64,000 nt of DNA from Burkholderiales bacterium (GCA_020853025.1 JADYZP010000042.1:124001-188000), one strand, 5' to 3'; counted from the first letter of the stretch, positions 1 through 8,593 are shown. Numbers and translations are program-made. The notes: a model not told the origin generated them from the letters alone.

Positions 1-1002
1 GGCGCGATTCGCGTGTCGCAGGCCTGCGTGCTGCTCTGCGCCTGCGGCATCGCTGCGATGGCGGCACTGCCCGGTACCGCCGCGCCGTTGCTCGTCTTCG
101 CCGCATTCGCGATGGGGCTGGGTTACGGTCCGATCACCGCCGCGTCGTCCGAACTGCTGGCGCGGACCACCCCGCCGGGACGCATGGCGCTGACCTTTTC
201 GATCAAGCAGACGGGCGTACCGGCGGGCGCTGCGTTCGCCGGCGCCGTGCTGCCGGGACTGGCGCTCGTCGGCGGTTGGCGAGCGGCGTTGCTGGCGATC
301 GCGGTGCTCGGTGTCGCGGTCGCGGTCGCCTCCGAACCCACCCGCCGTGCGCTCGACATCCGCCAGAGATCGGCGGCGCGGATGTCGGTCGCGTCCATCC
401 TCGGGCCGCTGCGCATGGTCTGCAGTTCGCCGTCGTTGCTCGAACTGGCGCTGGTCGGCTTCGCGTTCGCGGCCGTCCAGGTGTCGTTGACGAGCTTCCT
501 GGTCGTCTTCCTGACCGCCACGCTGCACTGGCCGCTGGTCGCCGCCGGGTTGGCGCTCACCTGTGCCACCGTCAGCGCGGTTCCAGGACGCATCGGATTC
601 GGCGCCGCCGCGGACGGGAGGTTTCCCGCCCACCGGATACTCGCGCTGATTGGGACGCTGGCCTGCGCCTGCGGTGCCGCCTTCGCGTTCGCCACCCCCC
701 ACTGGCCGGCATGGATCGTTCTGCCGCTGGCCGCCGCCTACGGCGCCACCGCCATCGGCTGGAACGGCGTCCAGTTGTCGGAACTCGCCCGCCGCGCACC
801 TTCGGGGACCGCGGGCGCGGTCACCGGCGCCGCAGGCTTCATCACCTTTGGCGGGGTTTTCTGCGGACCGATGCTGTTTGCCGCGCTGACCGGAGTGACC
901 GGAGGCTACCGCGCCGGATTCCTGCTCAACGCGGCGATCAGCGGCATCGCTGCAATCGCGATGCTGCGCAGGGGCGCAGCATCAGGACGTCGTTCGCTGT
1001 AA
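1..1002 (+). CDS. MFS transporter, C-terminal part (5' end outside window)
   Basis: This is a major facilitator superfamily permease, an inner-membrane secondary transporter whose substrate cannot be read from the sequence. The frame is open from base 1, so the N-terminal part lies outside the window. About 330 residues remain, made of many Ala/Leu/Gly-rich hydrophobic segments split by a short cytoplasmic Arg-rich loop (near residues 110-125), which is the usual centre of a 12-helix MFS protein. A GTG at base 13 could be read as a start, but the upstream codons are in the same hydrophilic-loop style and the missing helices make truncation by the window edge more likely. The gene ends 3 bases before a 15-bp palindrome that probably controls the next genes. 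Confidence 0.8.
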   Translation, partial: GAIRVSQACVLLCACGIAAMAALPGTAAPLLVFAAFAMGLGYGPITAASSELLARTTPPGRMALTFSIKQTGVPAGAAFAGAVLPGLALVGGWRAALLAIAVLGVAVAVASEPTRRALDIRQRSAARMSVASILGPLRMVCSSPSLLELALVGFAFAAVQVSLTSFLVVFLTATLHWPLVAAGLALTCATVSAVPGRIGFGAAADGRFPAHRILALIGTLACACGAAFAFATPHWPAWIVLPLAAAYGATAIGWNGVQLSELARRAPSGTAGAVTGAAGFITFGGVFCGPMLFAALTGVTGGYRAGFLLNAAISGIAAIAMLRRGAASGRRSL

Positions 1003-1004
1003 TG

Positions 1005-1033
1005 TGGAAATCATTTCCATAAATGCCTAGAAT
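1005..1033 (+). promoter_or_regulatory. IclR-type operator palindrome overlapping a sigma-70-like promoter
   Basis: TGGAAATCATTTCCA (1005-1019) is a perfect 15-bp palindrome and matches the published E. coli IclR consensus TGGAAATNATTTCCA at every position. Its left half, TGGAAA (1005-1010), can serve as a -35 box, 17 bp before a -10-like TAGAAT (1028-1033). A repressor bound here would cover the promoter of the 54-codon ORF and aceF. The palindrome and spacing are seen directly; the family of the regulator is inferred from the motif. Confidence 0.65.
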
Positions 1034-1063
1034 CAGACGACTCCAGCCGCTCGGAAGAAACCG

Positions 1064-1228
1064 ATGGATGCGCAAAGAAACGATCCCGATCCGCAGGCAA
1101 CGCGCGCGTGGCGGGAGGCGCTGTCCGGCGTGCTGGCCGACGATGACACGATCGCCGCGACGACGGCGGCCGAGGCGATCGCGAAGTACGGTGTTGATCC
1201 CGACAAACCCGCTCCCTGGACGGTGTGA
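1064..1228 (+). CDS. 54-aa ORF resembling the C-terminal tail of pyruvate dehydrogenase E1 (AceE)
   Basis: An intact 54-codon ORF starts with ATG after a GGAAGA Shine-Dalgarno-like stretch and ends 2 bases before the aceF start. Its last ~37 residues, ending AIAKYGVDPDKPAPW, align by eye with the extreme C-terminus of AceE, which in E. coli ends AIAKFNIDADKVNPRLA. The E1 catalytic parts (thiamine diphosphate-binding, about 850 residues) are absent; upstream is the end of an MFS gene. It is therefore either a relic of an aceE deletion or a short stand-alone peptide keeping only the E1 tail. Because the reading frame and ribosome-binding site are intact it is listed as a CDS. The similarity was judged from memory, not by a search. 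Confidence 0.55.
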   Translation: MDAQRNDPDPQATRAWREALSGVLADDDTIAATTAAEAIAKYGVDPDKPAPWTV

Positions 1229-1230
1229 TC

Positions 1231-2532
1231 ATGGGTACGATCGAAGTCAAAGTGCCGGACATCGGGGACTTCACCGACATCCCGGTCATCGAGGTGTACG
1301 TGAAGCCCGGCGACAGCGTACGTGCCGAGGATTCGCTGATCGCGCTCGAGTCCGACAAGGCAACGATGGACGTGCCGTCGCCGGCCGCGGGCGTCATCGG
1401 CGAGCTGCGTGTGAAGGCCGGCGACAAGGTCAGCGAAGGATCGGTGGTGCTGACGCTGGAAACAACGGGTGGGGAGACGGCGGTGGAGGCGCCGCCAAAG
1501 GACGCACCCTCGGGCCAACCCTCTCCCGCAAGCGGGAGAGCGAGCGCAGGTGCGCAGGCGAGCGCGCCCTCCCCTCTCCCGCCCGCGGTAGTGGAGCCGG
1601 CGATTGAGGCGCCCACTGACAGCGAAGCCGCCAAGGCCGCGCACGCGTCGCCATCGGTGCGGCGCTTCGCACGCGAGCTCGGCGTCGACGTCGCGCGCGT
1701 GACCGGCAGCGGACCGCACGGAAGAATCCTGCAGGACGACGTGCAGCGCTACGTGAAGGAAGCCTTGCGGGAGACCGACCACAGCGCCGGCGGCGGCGCG
1801 CTCGACCTCCTGCCCTGGCCAAAGGTCGACTTCGCCAAATTCGGCACGATCGAAGCGACGCCCTTGTCGCGGATCCGGAAGATCTCCGGCGCCAACCTCG
1901 CGCGCAACTGGGTGATGATCCCTCACGTCACACAGTTCGACGAAGCCGACATCACCGATCTCGAAGCCTTCCGGCTGCAGTTGAACCGCGAGAACGAAAA
2001 GGCGGGGATCAAGGTGACGATGCTCGCCTTCCTGATCAAGGCATCGGTCGCGGCGCTCCGCGAGTTTCCGGACTTCAACGCCTCGCTCGATGGCGACAGC
2101 CTCGTGCGCAAGCGCTACTTCCACATCGGTTTCGCGGCGGACACGCGAAACGGCCTGGTCGTGCCGGTGATCCGCGACGCCGACGGCAAGGGCGTGCTGC
2201 GGATCGGGCGCGAAATGGGCGAGCTCTCGGCGCGCGCCCGCGAGGGCAAGCTCGGGCCCGCCGACATGCAGGGAGGCTGCTTCTCGATTTCGTCGCTGGG
2301 AGGTATCGGCGGCACCGCGCTCACGCCGATCGTCAATGCGCCGGAAGTCGCGATCCTCGGCGTGTCGAAGAACGCGATGAAGCCCGTATGGAACGGGCGC
2401 GAGTTCGCGCCAAGGCTGATGCTCCCGCTATCCTTGTCCTACGATCATCGAGTCATCGACGGTGCGGCTGCGGCGCGTTTCACGGCCTTCCTGGGCGAGC
2501 TGCTCGCCGACATGCGGCGGCTGGTGCTGTGA
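1231..2532 (+). CDS. aceF: Pyruvate dehydrogenase E2, dihydrolipoyllysine-residue acetyltransferase
   Basis: E2 core subunit of the pyruvate dehydrogenase complex; it carries acetyl groups on lipoyl-lysine from E1 to CoA in the cytoplasm. It has one N-terminal lipoyl domain (residues ~1-80, lipoylated Lys43 in ESDKATMDV), a long Ala/Pro/Ser linker (~80-135), a peripheral subunit-binding domain (~138-175, with GSGPHGRI) and a catalytic domain ending with the DHRVIDG motif (His406). 433 residues suit a one-lipoyl E2. ATG 1231 is preferred; an in-frame GTG lies at 1225, overlapping the stop of the preceding ORF. Neither a full aceE nor lpd is nearby, which is unusual. A REP-like palindrome sits inside the linker-coding part. 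The 2-oxoglutarate E2 is less likely because the lipoyl sequence IEVKVPDIGDF is the AceF type. Confidence 0.92.
   Translation: MGTIEVKVPDIGDFTDIPVIEVYVKPGDSVRAEDSLIALESDKATMDVPSPAAGVIGELRVKAGDKVSEGSVVLTLETTGGETAVEAPPKDAPSGQPSPASGRASAGAQASAPSPLPPAVVEPAIEAPTDSEAAKAAHASPSVRRFARELGVDVARVTGSGPHGRILQDDVQRYVKEALRETDHSAGGGALDLLPWPKVDFAKFGTIEATPLSRIRKISGANLARNWVMIPHVTQFDEADITDLEAFRLQLNRENEKAGIKVTMLAFLIKASVAALREFPDFNASLDGDSLVRKRYFHIGFAADTRNGLVVPVIRDADGKGVLRIGREMGELSARAREGKLGPADMQGGCFSISSLGGIGGTALTPIVNAPEVAILGVSKNAMKPVWNGREFAPRLMLPLSLSYDHRVIDGAAAARFTAFLGELLADMRRLVL
1521..1582. repeat. REP-like palindrome inside the aceF linker coding sequence
   Basis: CTCTCCCGC and GCGGGAGAG (1521-1529 and 1532-1540) form a perfect 9-bp inverted repeat around AA. 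The left arm CTCTCCCGC recurs at 1574-1582. This is the form of the short palindromes usually found between genes in beta- and gammaproteobacteria. Here it is translated, giving Ser/Pro/Ala/Gly-rich residues ~97-117 of the flexible E2 linker. Confidence 0.7.
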
Positions 2533-2589
2533 CTTCGGAACCACACCCGTGCAAATCCTGTTCGTGAACACTGGCGCGAGGTCGGACCA

Positions 2590-3255
2590 ATGACGCAAGA
2601 TGAACTGAAGCAGACCGTCGCCCGCGAGGCGATTCGCTACGTCGTCGACGACGCCTGGATCGGCGTGGGCTCCGGCACCACGGCCCATTTTTTCATCGAC
2701 GAGCTGGCCAGGATCAAACACCGGATCCGCGGCGCGGTGTCGAGCTCGGTCAAGTCGAGCGAGCGCCTGAAGTCGCACGGCATCGACGTCGAGGAGTTGA
2801 ACAACGTCGACGATCTGCCCGTCTACATCGACGGTGCCGACGAAGTCACGCAGTGGGGGGCGATGATCAAGGGCGGCGGCGGCGCACTGACGCGCGAGAA
2901 GATCGTCGCGGCGGTCGGCCGCAGGTTCGTCTGCATCGCCGACGCGTCGAAGCTGGTGCCCGTGCTCGGCGCATTCCCGCTGCCGGTGGAGGTGATCCCG
3001 ATGGCGCGCAGCTATGTCGCGCGCGAAATGGTGCGCCTGGGCGGGCAGCCGGTGTGGCGGATGGGCTTTACCACCGACAACGGCAACGTGATCCTCGACG
3101 TCGCCGGCCTCGCCATCGAGGAGCCGGTGGCGATGGAAACGAAGATCAACCAGATCGCAGGCGTGGTGACCGTCGGCCTGTTCGCGCATCGCGGTGCCGA
3201 CGTGATCCTGATCGGCACCGACCGCGGTGTGAAAACGCTGACGCCACCCGGCTGA
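2590..3255 (+). CDS. rpiA: Ribose-5-phosphate isomerase A
   Basis: Interconverts ribose 5-phosphate and ribulose 5-phosphate in the non-oxidative pentose phosphate pathway. The 221-residue length is typical. Family signatures are present in order: VGSGTT (phosphate-binding, near residue 27), DGADEV (near 81, catalytic Asp pair) and [11 protein letters not shown] (near 94, catalytic Glu and Lys). The ATG follows aceF by 57 bp, so the two may be co-transcribed, though no strong ribosome-binding site is visible (GAGGTCGG lies 8-10 bp upstream). The gene runs convergently into the CBS-domain gene. Confidence 0.95.
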   Translation: MTQDELKQTVAREAIRYVVDDAWIGVGSGTTAHFFIDELARIKHRIRGAVSSSVKSSERLKSHGIDVEELNNVDDLPVYIDGADEVTQWGAMIKGGGGALTREKIVAAVGRRFVCIADASKLVPVLGAFPLPVEVIPMARSYVAREMVRLGGQPVWRMGFTTDNGNVILDVAGLAIEEPVAMETKINQIAGVVTVGLFAHRGADVILIGTDRGVKTLTPPG

Positions 3256-3286
3256 CTCCTTCCGTCGCGGACGGACGGCGACTGCG

Positions 3287-3667
3287 TCAAGCCTGCATTT
3301 CCACGAACGCGCGTAGCATGTCGGTCTCGGTGATGACGCCGACGACACGCTGCGAACCGTCGACGACGGGCAGGCCACCGATCCGATGCTCGACCATCAG
3401 CGCGGCGGCTTGGGCGATCGGCATGTCGCCGGTGGCGGTCATGACGCCGCGGTGCATCACCTCGCCCACTTCGACGGCCGTCTGCAGATGATGCGCGGCG
3501 GCCAGCAGCAAATCGCGCTCGGCGACGATACCGACCAGCTTGTCGTTCTCGTCGAGCACCGGGACGTGATGCATTTCCTTGTCCTGCATCAGCAAGAGCG
3601 CTGTCTTGTAGTCGGCATCGCTGCGAATGGTGACGGGGTGGCTGCTCATGCGGTCGCGGACTAGCAT
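3287..3667 (-). CDS. Tandem CBS-domain protein
   Basis: A 126-residue cytoplasmic protein consisting of two CBS motifs and little else (residues ~7-60 and ~70-125). Each has the usual hydrophobic strand with a closing D/E-R/T-D helix start (IVAERDLL and VITETDML). Such stand-alone CBS pairs bind adenine nucleotides or S-adenosylmethionine and sense energy or redox state. The ligand and partner cannot be told here. It is divergent from proA, sharing a 161-bp upstream region, and convergent with rpiA. Confidence 0.85.
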   Translation of the reverse strand: MLVRDRMSSHPVTIRSDADYKTALLLMQDKEMHHVPVLDENDKLVGIVAERDLLLAAAHHLQTAVEVGEVMHRGVMTATGDMPIAQAAALMVEHRIGGLPVVDGSQRVVGVITETDMLRAFVEMQA

Positions 3668-3816
3668 CGGATTTGCCTCATTGGCGATGGGGACTCATGC
3701 GAGCATTGTCGCGCCTCCGGCCGCTTCCGGGATTGACGCCGGGCAATAAACGGCTTCATGCCCGGAGACTGCGCGCTGGCGCCTCCCATTCGCCAGCAAC
3801 ACGCTTCCGCTCGCGC

Positions 3817-3822
3817 TAGAAT
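3817..3822 (+). promoter_or_regulatory. -10 box directly in front of proA (possible leaderless transcript)
   Basis: TAGAAT lies 6 bp before the proA ATG. If used, transcription would begin at or within a few bases of the start codon, giving a leaderless or nearly leaderless mRNA. No Shine-Dalgarno sequence is visible between the box and the ATG, which fits. The -35 region is weak. Confidence 0.4.
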
Positions 3823-3828
3823 GACCGG

Positions 3829-5121
3829 ATGAACGAGCGCAGCATCCCGGGTCCTGCCGATGCCTCCGAGGTCGCCGCCTATATGCGCGCCGTCGGTGCT
3901 GCGGCGCGCGCCGCAGCACGTGAGCTCGCGCGGGCCGACACCCGCGCCAGAAACCATGCGCTGCATTCGATGGCGGCAGCCCTCGTCCGCGACAAGGCGA
4001 GCATGCTCGCCGCCAACGCCGACGACGTCGCTGCTGCCCGGGCAGCGGGCCAGGACGAGGCCTTCGTCGACCGGCTGACGCTGTCGTCGAAAGCGGTGCG
4101 GGCGATGGCCGACGGACTGCGCGAGATCGCGGCGTTGCCGGACCCCGTCGGCGAAATCACCGACCTGCGCTATCGGCCGACCGGCATCCAGGTCGGCCGC
4201 ATGCGCGTGCCGCTGGGTGTCGTCGGCATCATCTACGAATCGCGACCGAACGTCACCGCCGACGCCGCGGGCCTGTGCCTCAAGGCCGGCAACGCGACCA
4301 TCCTGCGCGGCGGCTCGGAAGCGCTCGCCAGCAACCAGGCGATCGCCGCCTGCGTGCATCAGGGCCTTGCCGATGCCGGACTCCCCAAACACGCGGTGCA
4401 GGTGATCGCAACGACCGATCGCGCGGCGGTGGGCTGCCTGATCGCCGACGAAGCGCACGTCGACGTCATCGTGCCGCGCGGCGGCAAGGGATTGATCGAG
4501 CGCATCGCGCGCGAGGCGCGTGTGCCGGTGATCAAGCACCTCGATGGTGTCTGCCACGTGTTCATCGACGCGTCGGCGGACGTCGACATGGCGATTCGTA
4601 TCGCCGACAACGCGAAGACGCAGCGCTATTCGCCTTGCAACACGATGGAGACGCTGCTCGTGCACGCCGACGTCGCCGCGCGCGTGCTGCCGCCACTGGC
4701 GGCGATCTACATCGACAAGGGGGTCGAGCTGCGCGGATGCGCGCGCTCGCGCGCGCTGGTTCCCGCGATGCGGCCGGCGACCGAGGAAGACTGGTACGCC
4801 GAGTACCTGGCGCCGATCCTCGCCGTCCGCATCATCGACTCGCTCGACGACGCGATCATGCATATCGCGACCTACGGCTCGCAGCATACCGACGCGATCG
4901 TCACCGGCGACTACGCCAATTCGATGCGCTTCCTGCGCGAGGTCGACTCGAGTTCGGTGATGGTCAACGCGTCGACGCGTTTCGCCGACGGCTTCGAGTT
5001 CGGACTGGGCGCCGAGATCGGGATCTCGACCAACAAGCTGCACGCCCGCGGACCCGTCGGACTCGAGGGGCTGACCAGCCAGAAGTGGGTGGTGCTGGGT
5101 TCCGGGCAGGTCCGCACCTAG
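3829..5121 (+). CDS. proA: Gamma-glutamyl phosphate reductase
   Basis: Second step of proline biosynthesis: NADPH-dependent reduction of gamma-glutamyl phosphate to glutamate semialdehyde, in the cytoplasm. 430 residues, the usual length. Aldehyde-dehydrogenase-like features are clear: [15 protein letters not shown] (~128-142), [14 protein letters not shown] (NADP loop), [10 protein letters not shown], and the catalytic Cys in [12 protein letters not shown] (~residue 269). C-terminal [10 protein letters not shown] and [12 protein letters not shown] are also ProA signatures. proB is not adjacent. The gene is followed by a convergent MFS gene only 17 bp away. Confidence 0.97.
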   Translation: MNERSIPGPADASEVAAYMRAVGAAARAAARELARADTRARNHALHSMAAALVRDKASMLAANADDVAAARAAGQDEAFVDRLTLSSKAVRAMADGLREIAALPDPVGEITDLRYRPTGIQVGRMRVPLGVVGIIYESRPNVTADAAGLCLKAGNATILRGGSEALASNQAIAACVHQGLADAGLPKHAVQVIATTDRAAVGCLIADEAHVDVIVPRGGKGLIERIAREARVPVIKHLDGVCHVFIDASADVDMAIRIADNAKTQRYSPCNTMETLLVHADVAARVLPPLAAIYIDKGVELRGCARSRALVPAMRPATEEDWYAEYLAPILAVRIIDSLDDAIMHIATYGSQHTDAIVTGDYANSMRFLREVDSSSVMVNASTRFADGFEFGLGAEIGISTNKLHARGPVGLEGLTSQKWVVLGSGQVRT

Positions 5122-5138
5122 GACCTCTGCGCCCCGGC

Positions 5139-6320
5139 TCAGGCCGGTCGCCGGGTCGTTCCGTGGGCGCGGGCGTACCAGACAACGACCGCACCGACCA
5201 GCGCGAGAATCGGCAACGCGCCCCAGTTCATCGTTTCCCATCCGGCCGCCGACACCAGCGCACCCGACGCGAACGACGAAACCAGCATCACCGAGAATAC
5301 GATGAAATCGTTGGCGCCCTGCGTGCGTGCCTTCTCGGCCGGCGTGTAGGCTCCGGTGAGCAGCGTCGTCCCGCCGGTGTACATGAAGTTCCAGCCGACG
5401 CCCACCAGCACCAGTGCGGTAAGGAAATGCGTGAGGTCGTTGCCGGAGAGCGCGACGACGGCGCCGCCGGCCATCACCGCGACACCGGCCAGGATTACGC
5501 TCAGGACGCCAAAGCGATCGATCAGCGAGCCGGTCACGAAGCCGGGCGCGTACATGCCGACGACGTGCCAGGAGATGACGAACGCCGCCTGCGCGTAGGG
5601 AAGGCTGCAGAAGTCCATCGCCAGCGGAGTCGCCGTCATCAGGAGGTTCATGAGTCCGTAGCCCAGTCCGGCCGCCAGCACGGCGACGAAGAACACCGGC
5701 TGGCGCATGATCTCGGTCAGCGGCCGGCCGCCGCCGGCGCTCTCGGCAGCCGTGGGTTTCGGCACGTGGACCTGCGACTGCACGGCGAGCGCGACCAGCG
5801 CGACCGCCGCGAGCAGTGCGAACGATCCGAGGAAAGGTGCGGCGAACAGGTCGTGGCCCCAGCGCGTGATCGCCGGACCCAGGAAGCCGCCGCCGATGCC
5901 GCCGGCCAGCACCAGCGATATCGCGCGGGCACGGTCGGCGGGGGCTGCGACCTCCGCCGCGGCGAAGCGGTATTGCAGGCCCACGGCGTTGTAGATGCCG
6001 ATGATGGCGGTGGCAAGGCAGTAAAGTGGAAAACTGGCGAGCCACAGCGCGACGACGGCAAGTCCGCAGCCGCCGACGTTGATCAGCGCGCCGGCCATGA
6101 ACCCGCGCCGGCGCCCGACCCTCGCCATCCACAGCGACATCGGCATCGTAGCCAGCGCCGATCCCAGCACGTAGGTGGTGGCGCCGAGCGTGGCGAGCGT
6201 CTTGGTGTCGACCAGCGAATAGCCGACCAGGCCGTTCATCGAGATGAGGCCCGACGCGTTGGTCAGCAGCAGCGCCTGGCAGCAGGCCAGCAGAAAAAGG
6301 TTGCGGTAGGAAGTCGTCAT
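5139..6320 (-). CDS. MFS transporter
   Basis: A complete 393-residue major facilitator permease with about 12 hydrophobic segments and the basic intracellular loop RVGRRRGF between helices 2 and 3 (~residues 66-73), the MFS signature loop. A central hydrophilic stretch (~185-205) separates the two six-helix halves. The substrate is not predictable. The C-terminus ends in a short basic tail. It is divergent from the DUF924 gene, with only 57 bp between starts, so regulation may be shared. Confidence 0.85.
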   Translation of the reverse strand: MTTSYRNLFLLACCQALLLTNASGLISMNGLVGYSLVDTKTLATLGATTYVLGSALATMPMSLWMARVGRRRGFMAGALINVGGCGLAVVALWLASFPLYCLATAIIGIYNAVGLQYRFAAAEVAAPADRARAISLVLAGGIGGGFLGPAITRWGHDLFAAPFLGSFALLAAVALVALAVQSQVHVPKPTAAESAGGGRPLTEIMRQPVFFVAVLAAGLGYGLMNLLMTATPLAMDFCSLPYAQAAFVISWHVVGMYAPGFVTGSLIDRFGVLSVILAGVAVMAGGAVVALSGNDLTHFLTALVLVGVGWNFMYTGGTTLLTGAYTPAEKARTQGANDFIVFSVMLVSSFASGALVSAAGWETMNWGALPILALVGAVVVWYARAHGTTRRPA

Positions 6321-6377
6321 CGTGCGAGCGCTTTGCGCGACAAGACCGCCTGCCTCGCCAGCCCGGTATCATAAGCC

Positions 6378-6956
6378 ATGGACGCATCGACGACGGCGAT
6401 CCTCGATTTCTGGTTCGGCGCTCCGGGCGCTCCGGAACACGGCAGCGCGCGCGAGGTCTGGTTTCGCAAGGACCCGGCTTTCGATGCCGAGATCCGGCAA
6501 CGCTTCGGCGACGCGGTCGGCGTGGCGCTGGCCGGTGGTTTCGGGCAATGGTGCGTAACGGCGCAGGGCGCACTGGCACGCGTGCTGCTGCTCGACCAGT
6601 TCACCCGCAACATCTTTCGCGATACACCGCGTGCGTTCGCCGGCGACGCGCGCGCGCTGGCTACCGCCGAAGACGCGGTGACGCGAGGCCTCGATCGCGA
6701 ACTCGATCGCCACGGCCGTGCCTTCCTCTACCTGCCCTTCGAGCACGCCGAAGACACCGCCATCCAACATCGAAGTCTCGCGCTTTTCGGCGCACTGGCG
6801 GCGGAAACGGGTGACGATGCGGCGCTGCAATGGGCGCGCAAGCACGCCGACGTGATCTTCCGCTTCGGCCGCTATCCGCACCGCAACGAGATTCTCGGCC
6901 GCACGTCGACTCCCGAGGAACTCGCGTTTCTATCCGAACCGGGATCGCGCTTCTGA
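6378..6956 (+). CDS. DUF924 family protein
   Basis: A 192-residue protein with the hallmarks of DUF924: an N-terminal ILDFWFG, LLLDQFTRNIFRDTPRAF (~residues 71-88), LPFEHAED (~115) and a C-terminal HRNEILGR. The family is all-helical, TPR-like and found across proteobacteria. Its biochemical function is not established. The stop codon is 17 bp before the nadD start, so it probably leads the nadD-rsfS-rlmH transcript. Confidence 0.88.
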   Translation: MDASTTAILDFWFGAPGAPEHGSAREVWFRKDPAFDAEIRQRFGDAVGVALAGGFGQWCVTAQGALARVLLLDQFTRNIFRDTPRAFAGDARALATAEDAVTRGLDRELDRHGRAFLYLPFEHAEDTAIQHRSLALFGALAAETGDDAALQWARKHADVIFRFGRYPHRNEILGRTSTPEELAFLSEPGSRF

Positions 6957-6973
6957 ATCCGCGCACGGAACCG

Positions 6974-7633
6974 GTGGCGCTGCTCGGCGGTACCTTCGAC
7001 CCCGTCCACTACGGGCACCTGCGCTTCGCCGATGAGGTGAGACGATCGCTGGGGTTGTCCGAGTTGCGTCTGGTGCCAGCGCGTCTTCCACCGCATCGTG
7101 CGGGTCCGGCAGCTGCGGCCGCCGATCGCCTCGCGATGCTGCACCTCGCCGTGAGCGAATTTCCGGGGCTCGTCGTCGACGAGCGCGAGCTCCGGCGTGG
7201 CGGCAAGAGCTACACGGTCACAACGCTCGAGGAGTTGCGCGGAGAAGACGCGCTGCGGCCGCTGTTGCTGCTGGTCGGCGCCGATGCCTTTCGGGGACTC
7301 CCGTCCTGGCACCGCTGGCAAGAGCTGTTCGCACTGGCACACTTGGTCGTTGTCGCCAGACCCGGCGTTGCACTGGACGAGGCGCTGCCCGCGCCACTCG
7401 CCGTCGAGCGGAAGGCACGGCTGACGCGCGATCCCGCCATCTTGCTTTCGACGCCCGCCGGCGCCATCTACGAACAAGCGATATCGCCGCAGCCGATTTC
7501 GGCGTCGATGATCCGCGCGCAACTCGAACGACGCAACGACGGGCATGCCGCCGTCTCCGCGTTGCTCCCGCCCGCCGTTTTGGCCTATATTGACCGGCAC
7601 CACCTTTACTCGACCCCACCGGATGCGACTTAA
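6974..7633 (+). CDS. nadD: Nicotinate-nucleotide adenylyltransferase
   Basis: Transfers AMP from ATP to nicotinate mononucleotide in NAD biosynthesis. The Rossmann nucleotidyltransferase signature GGTFDPVHYGHL sits at the N-terminus and SASMIRAQL (the ISSTxIR equivalent) near the C-terminus. The GTG at 6974 is chosen because it places the nucleotide-binding loop at residue 5 as in the family and gives 219 residues. The frame is open upstream, but that segment is the shadow of the DUF924 gene. The 3' end overlaps rsfS by 11 bp, pointing to translational coupling. Confidence 0.93.
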   Translation: MALLGGTFDPVHYGHLRFADEVRRSLGLSELRLVPARLPPHRAGPAAAAADRLAMLHLAVSEFPGLVVDERELRRGGKSYTVTTLEELRGEDALRPLLLLVGADAFRGLPSWHRWQELFALAHLVVVARPGVALDEALPAPLAVERKARLTRDPAILLSTPAGAIYEQAISPQPISASMIRAQLERRNDGHAAVSALLPPAVLAYIDRHHLYSTPPDAT

Positions 7634-7976
7634 CAAGCTGCAACGAACCGCCGTCACCGCCCTCGAGGACATCAAGGCCCGCGACATCCGGGTTCTGGAC
7701 GTCCGCAAGATCACCAGCTTCTACGATTCGCTGATCATCGCCACCGCCGAGTCCAATCGGCAGGTCAGGGCGTTGGCGCATCACGTGCGCGAGCGGTTGC
7801 AAGAAGCCGGCGCCACGATCGTCGGTGTCGAAGGAGAGGAAGCAGGCGAATGGGTGCTGGTCGATGGTGGTGACATCGTCGTCCACGTGATGCAGCCCGC
7901 CGTACGCGCCCACTACAACCTCGAAGAACTGTGGGATACGACGGCAATTCGCGCGCGCGCCAAGGCCGCCGCCTGA
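7623..7976 (+). CDS. rsfS: Ribosomal silencing factor
   Basis: Binds ribosomal protein uL14 on the 50S subunit and blocks subunit joining when nutrients run low. 117 residues with the family pattern: ALEDIKARDIRVLDV at the N-terminus, the YDSLIIATAES core and GEWVLVDGGDIVVHVM near residue 80. The ATG at 7623 lies inside the last codons of nadD; an upstream in-frame ATG would run through nadD and is not used. The nadD-rsfS pair is the standard arrangement. A TATATT-like box (about 7586) could give a separate promoter. Confidence 0.95.
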   Translation: MRLNKLQRTAVTALEDIKARDIRVLDVRKITSFYDSLIIATAESNRQVRALAHHVRERLQEAGATIVGVEGEEAGEWVLVDGGDIVVHVMQPAVRAHYNLEELWDTTAIRARAKAAA

Positions 7977-8082
7977 CCAGGCGACCATGGCCATCCCGGT
8001 CGACGCCTTGATGCGGAGCATCGCGCAGCGTTGGCGTCGTACCCCGATCGCTACGCAGTCTTGATCCCGATTTCCGCCTTCG

Positions 8083-8550
8083 ATGAAGCTGCGCATCGTC
8101 GCGCTGGGACACCGGATGCCGGCATGGGTCAGCGCGGGTTACGACGACTATGCGAGACGGATGCCGCGCGAATTCGCGATCGAACTGGTCGAATTGAAAC
8201 CCGCGGCGCGCAGCGGCGGCAAGACCATGGCGCAGGCTCTCGCGGCGGAGGCCGTGCGCATCCGGTCGGCGTGTTCCGGATGCCGTATGCTGGCGCTCGA
8301 TGAGCGCGGCGCAGCATGGACCACGCGTGCGCTTGCGAAACGGATCGGGCAATGGCACGCAGAAGGCGCCGACATCGCCTTTGTCATCGGTAGTGCGGAT
8401 GGGCTCGATCCGTCGATCAAGCGCGAAGCACTCGCGACGATCGCGCTGTCGGCGATGACACTTCCACACGGACTCGCGCGCGTGCTGCTGGCGGAACAGC
8501 TCTATCGCGCCGTGACCGTCAACTCCGGGCATCCTTACCATCGTGACTGA
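8083..8550 (+). CDS. rlmH: 23S rRNA pseudouridine-1915 N3-methyltransferase
   Basis: SPOUT-class methyltransferase that uses S-adenosylmethionine to methylate pseudouridine 1915 in helix 69 of 23S rRNA in assembled ribosomes. 155 residues, the family length. Signatures: ML-ALDERG (~residue 70), FVIGSADGL (~104, cofactor-binding knot) and a C-terminal RVLLAEQLYRA...HPYHRD. It follows rsfS by 106 bp, as in most proteobacteria. No clear Shine-Dalgarno sequence precedes the ATG. Confidence 0.95.
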   Translation: MKLRIVALGHRMPAWVSAGYDDYARRMPREFAIELVELKPAARSGGKTMAQALAAEAVRIRSACSGCRMLALDERGAAWTTRALAKRIGQWHAEGADIAFVIGSADGLDPSIKREALATIALSAMTLPHGLARVLLAEQLYRAVTVNSGHPYHRD

Positions 8551-8593
8551 AGCCTTAGAACCGCGCGGTGGAAGCAGGCCTTGAGTAACTGAC

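Noticed and set aside
3661-6579. Minus-strand open frame of 972 codons over proA and the MFS gene
   Set aside because: Antisense to proA, which carries all family motifs. High-G+C artefact.
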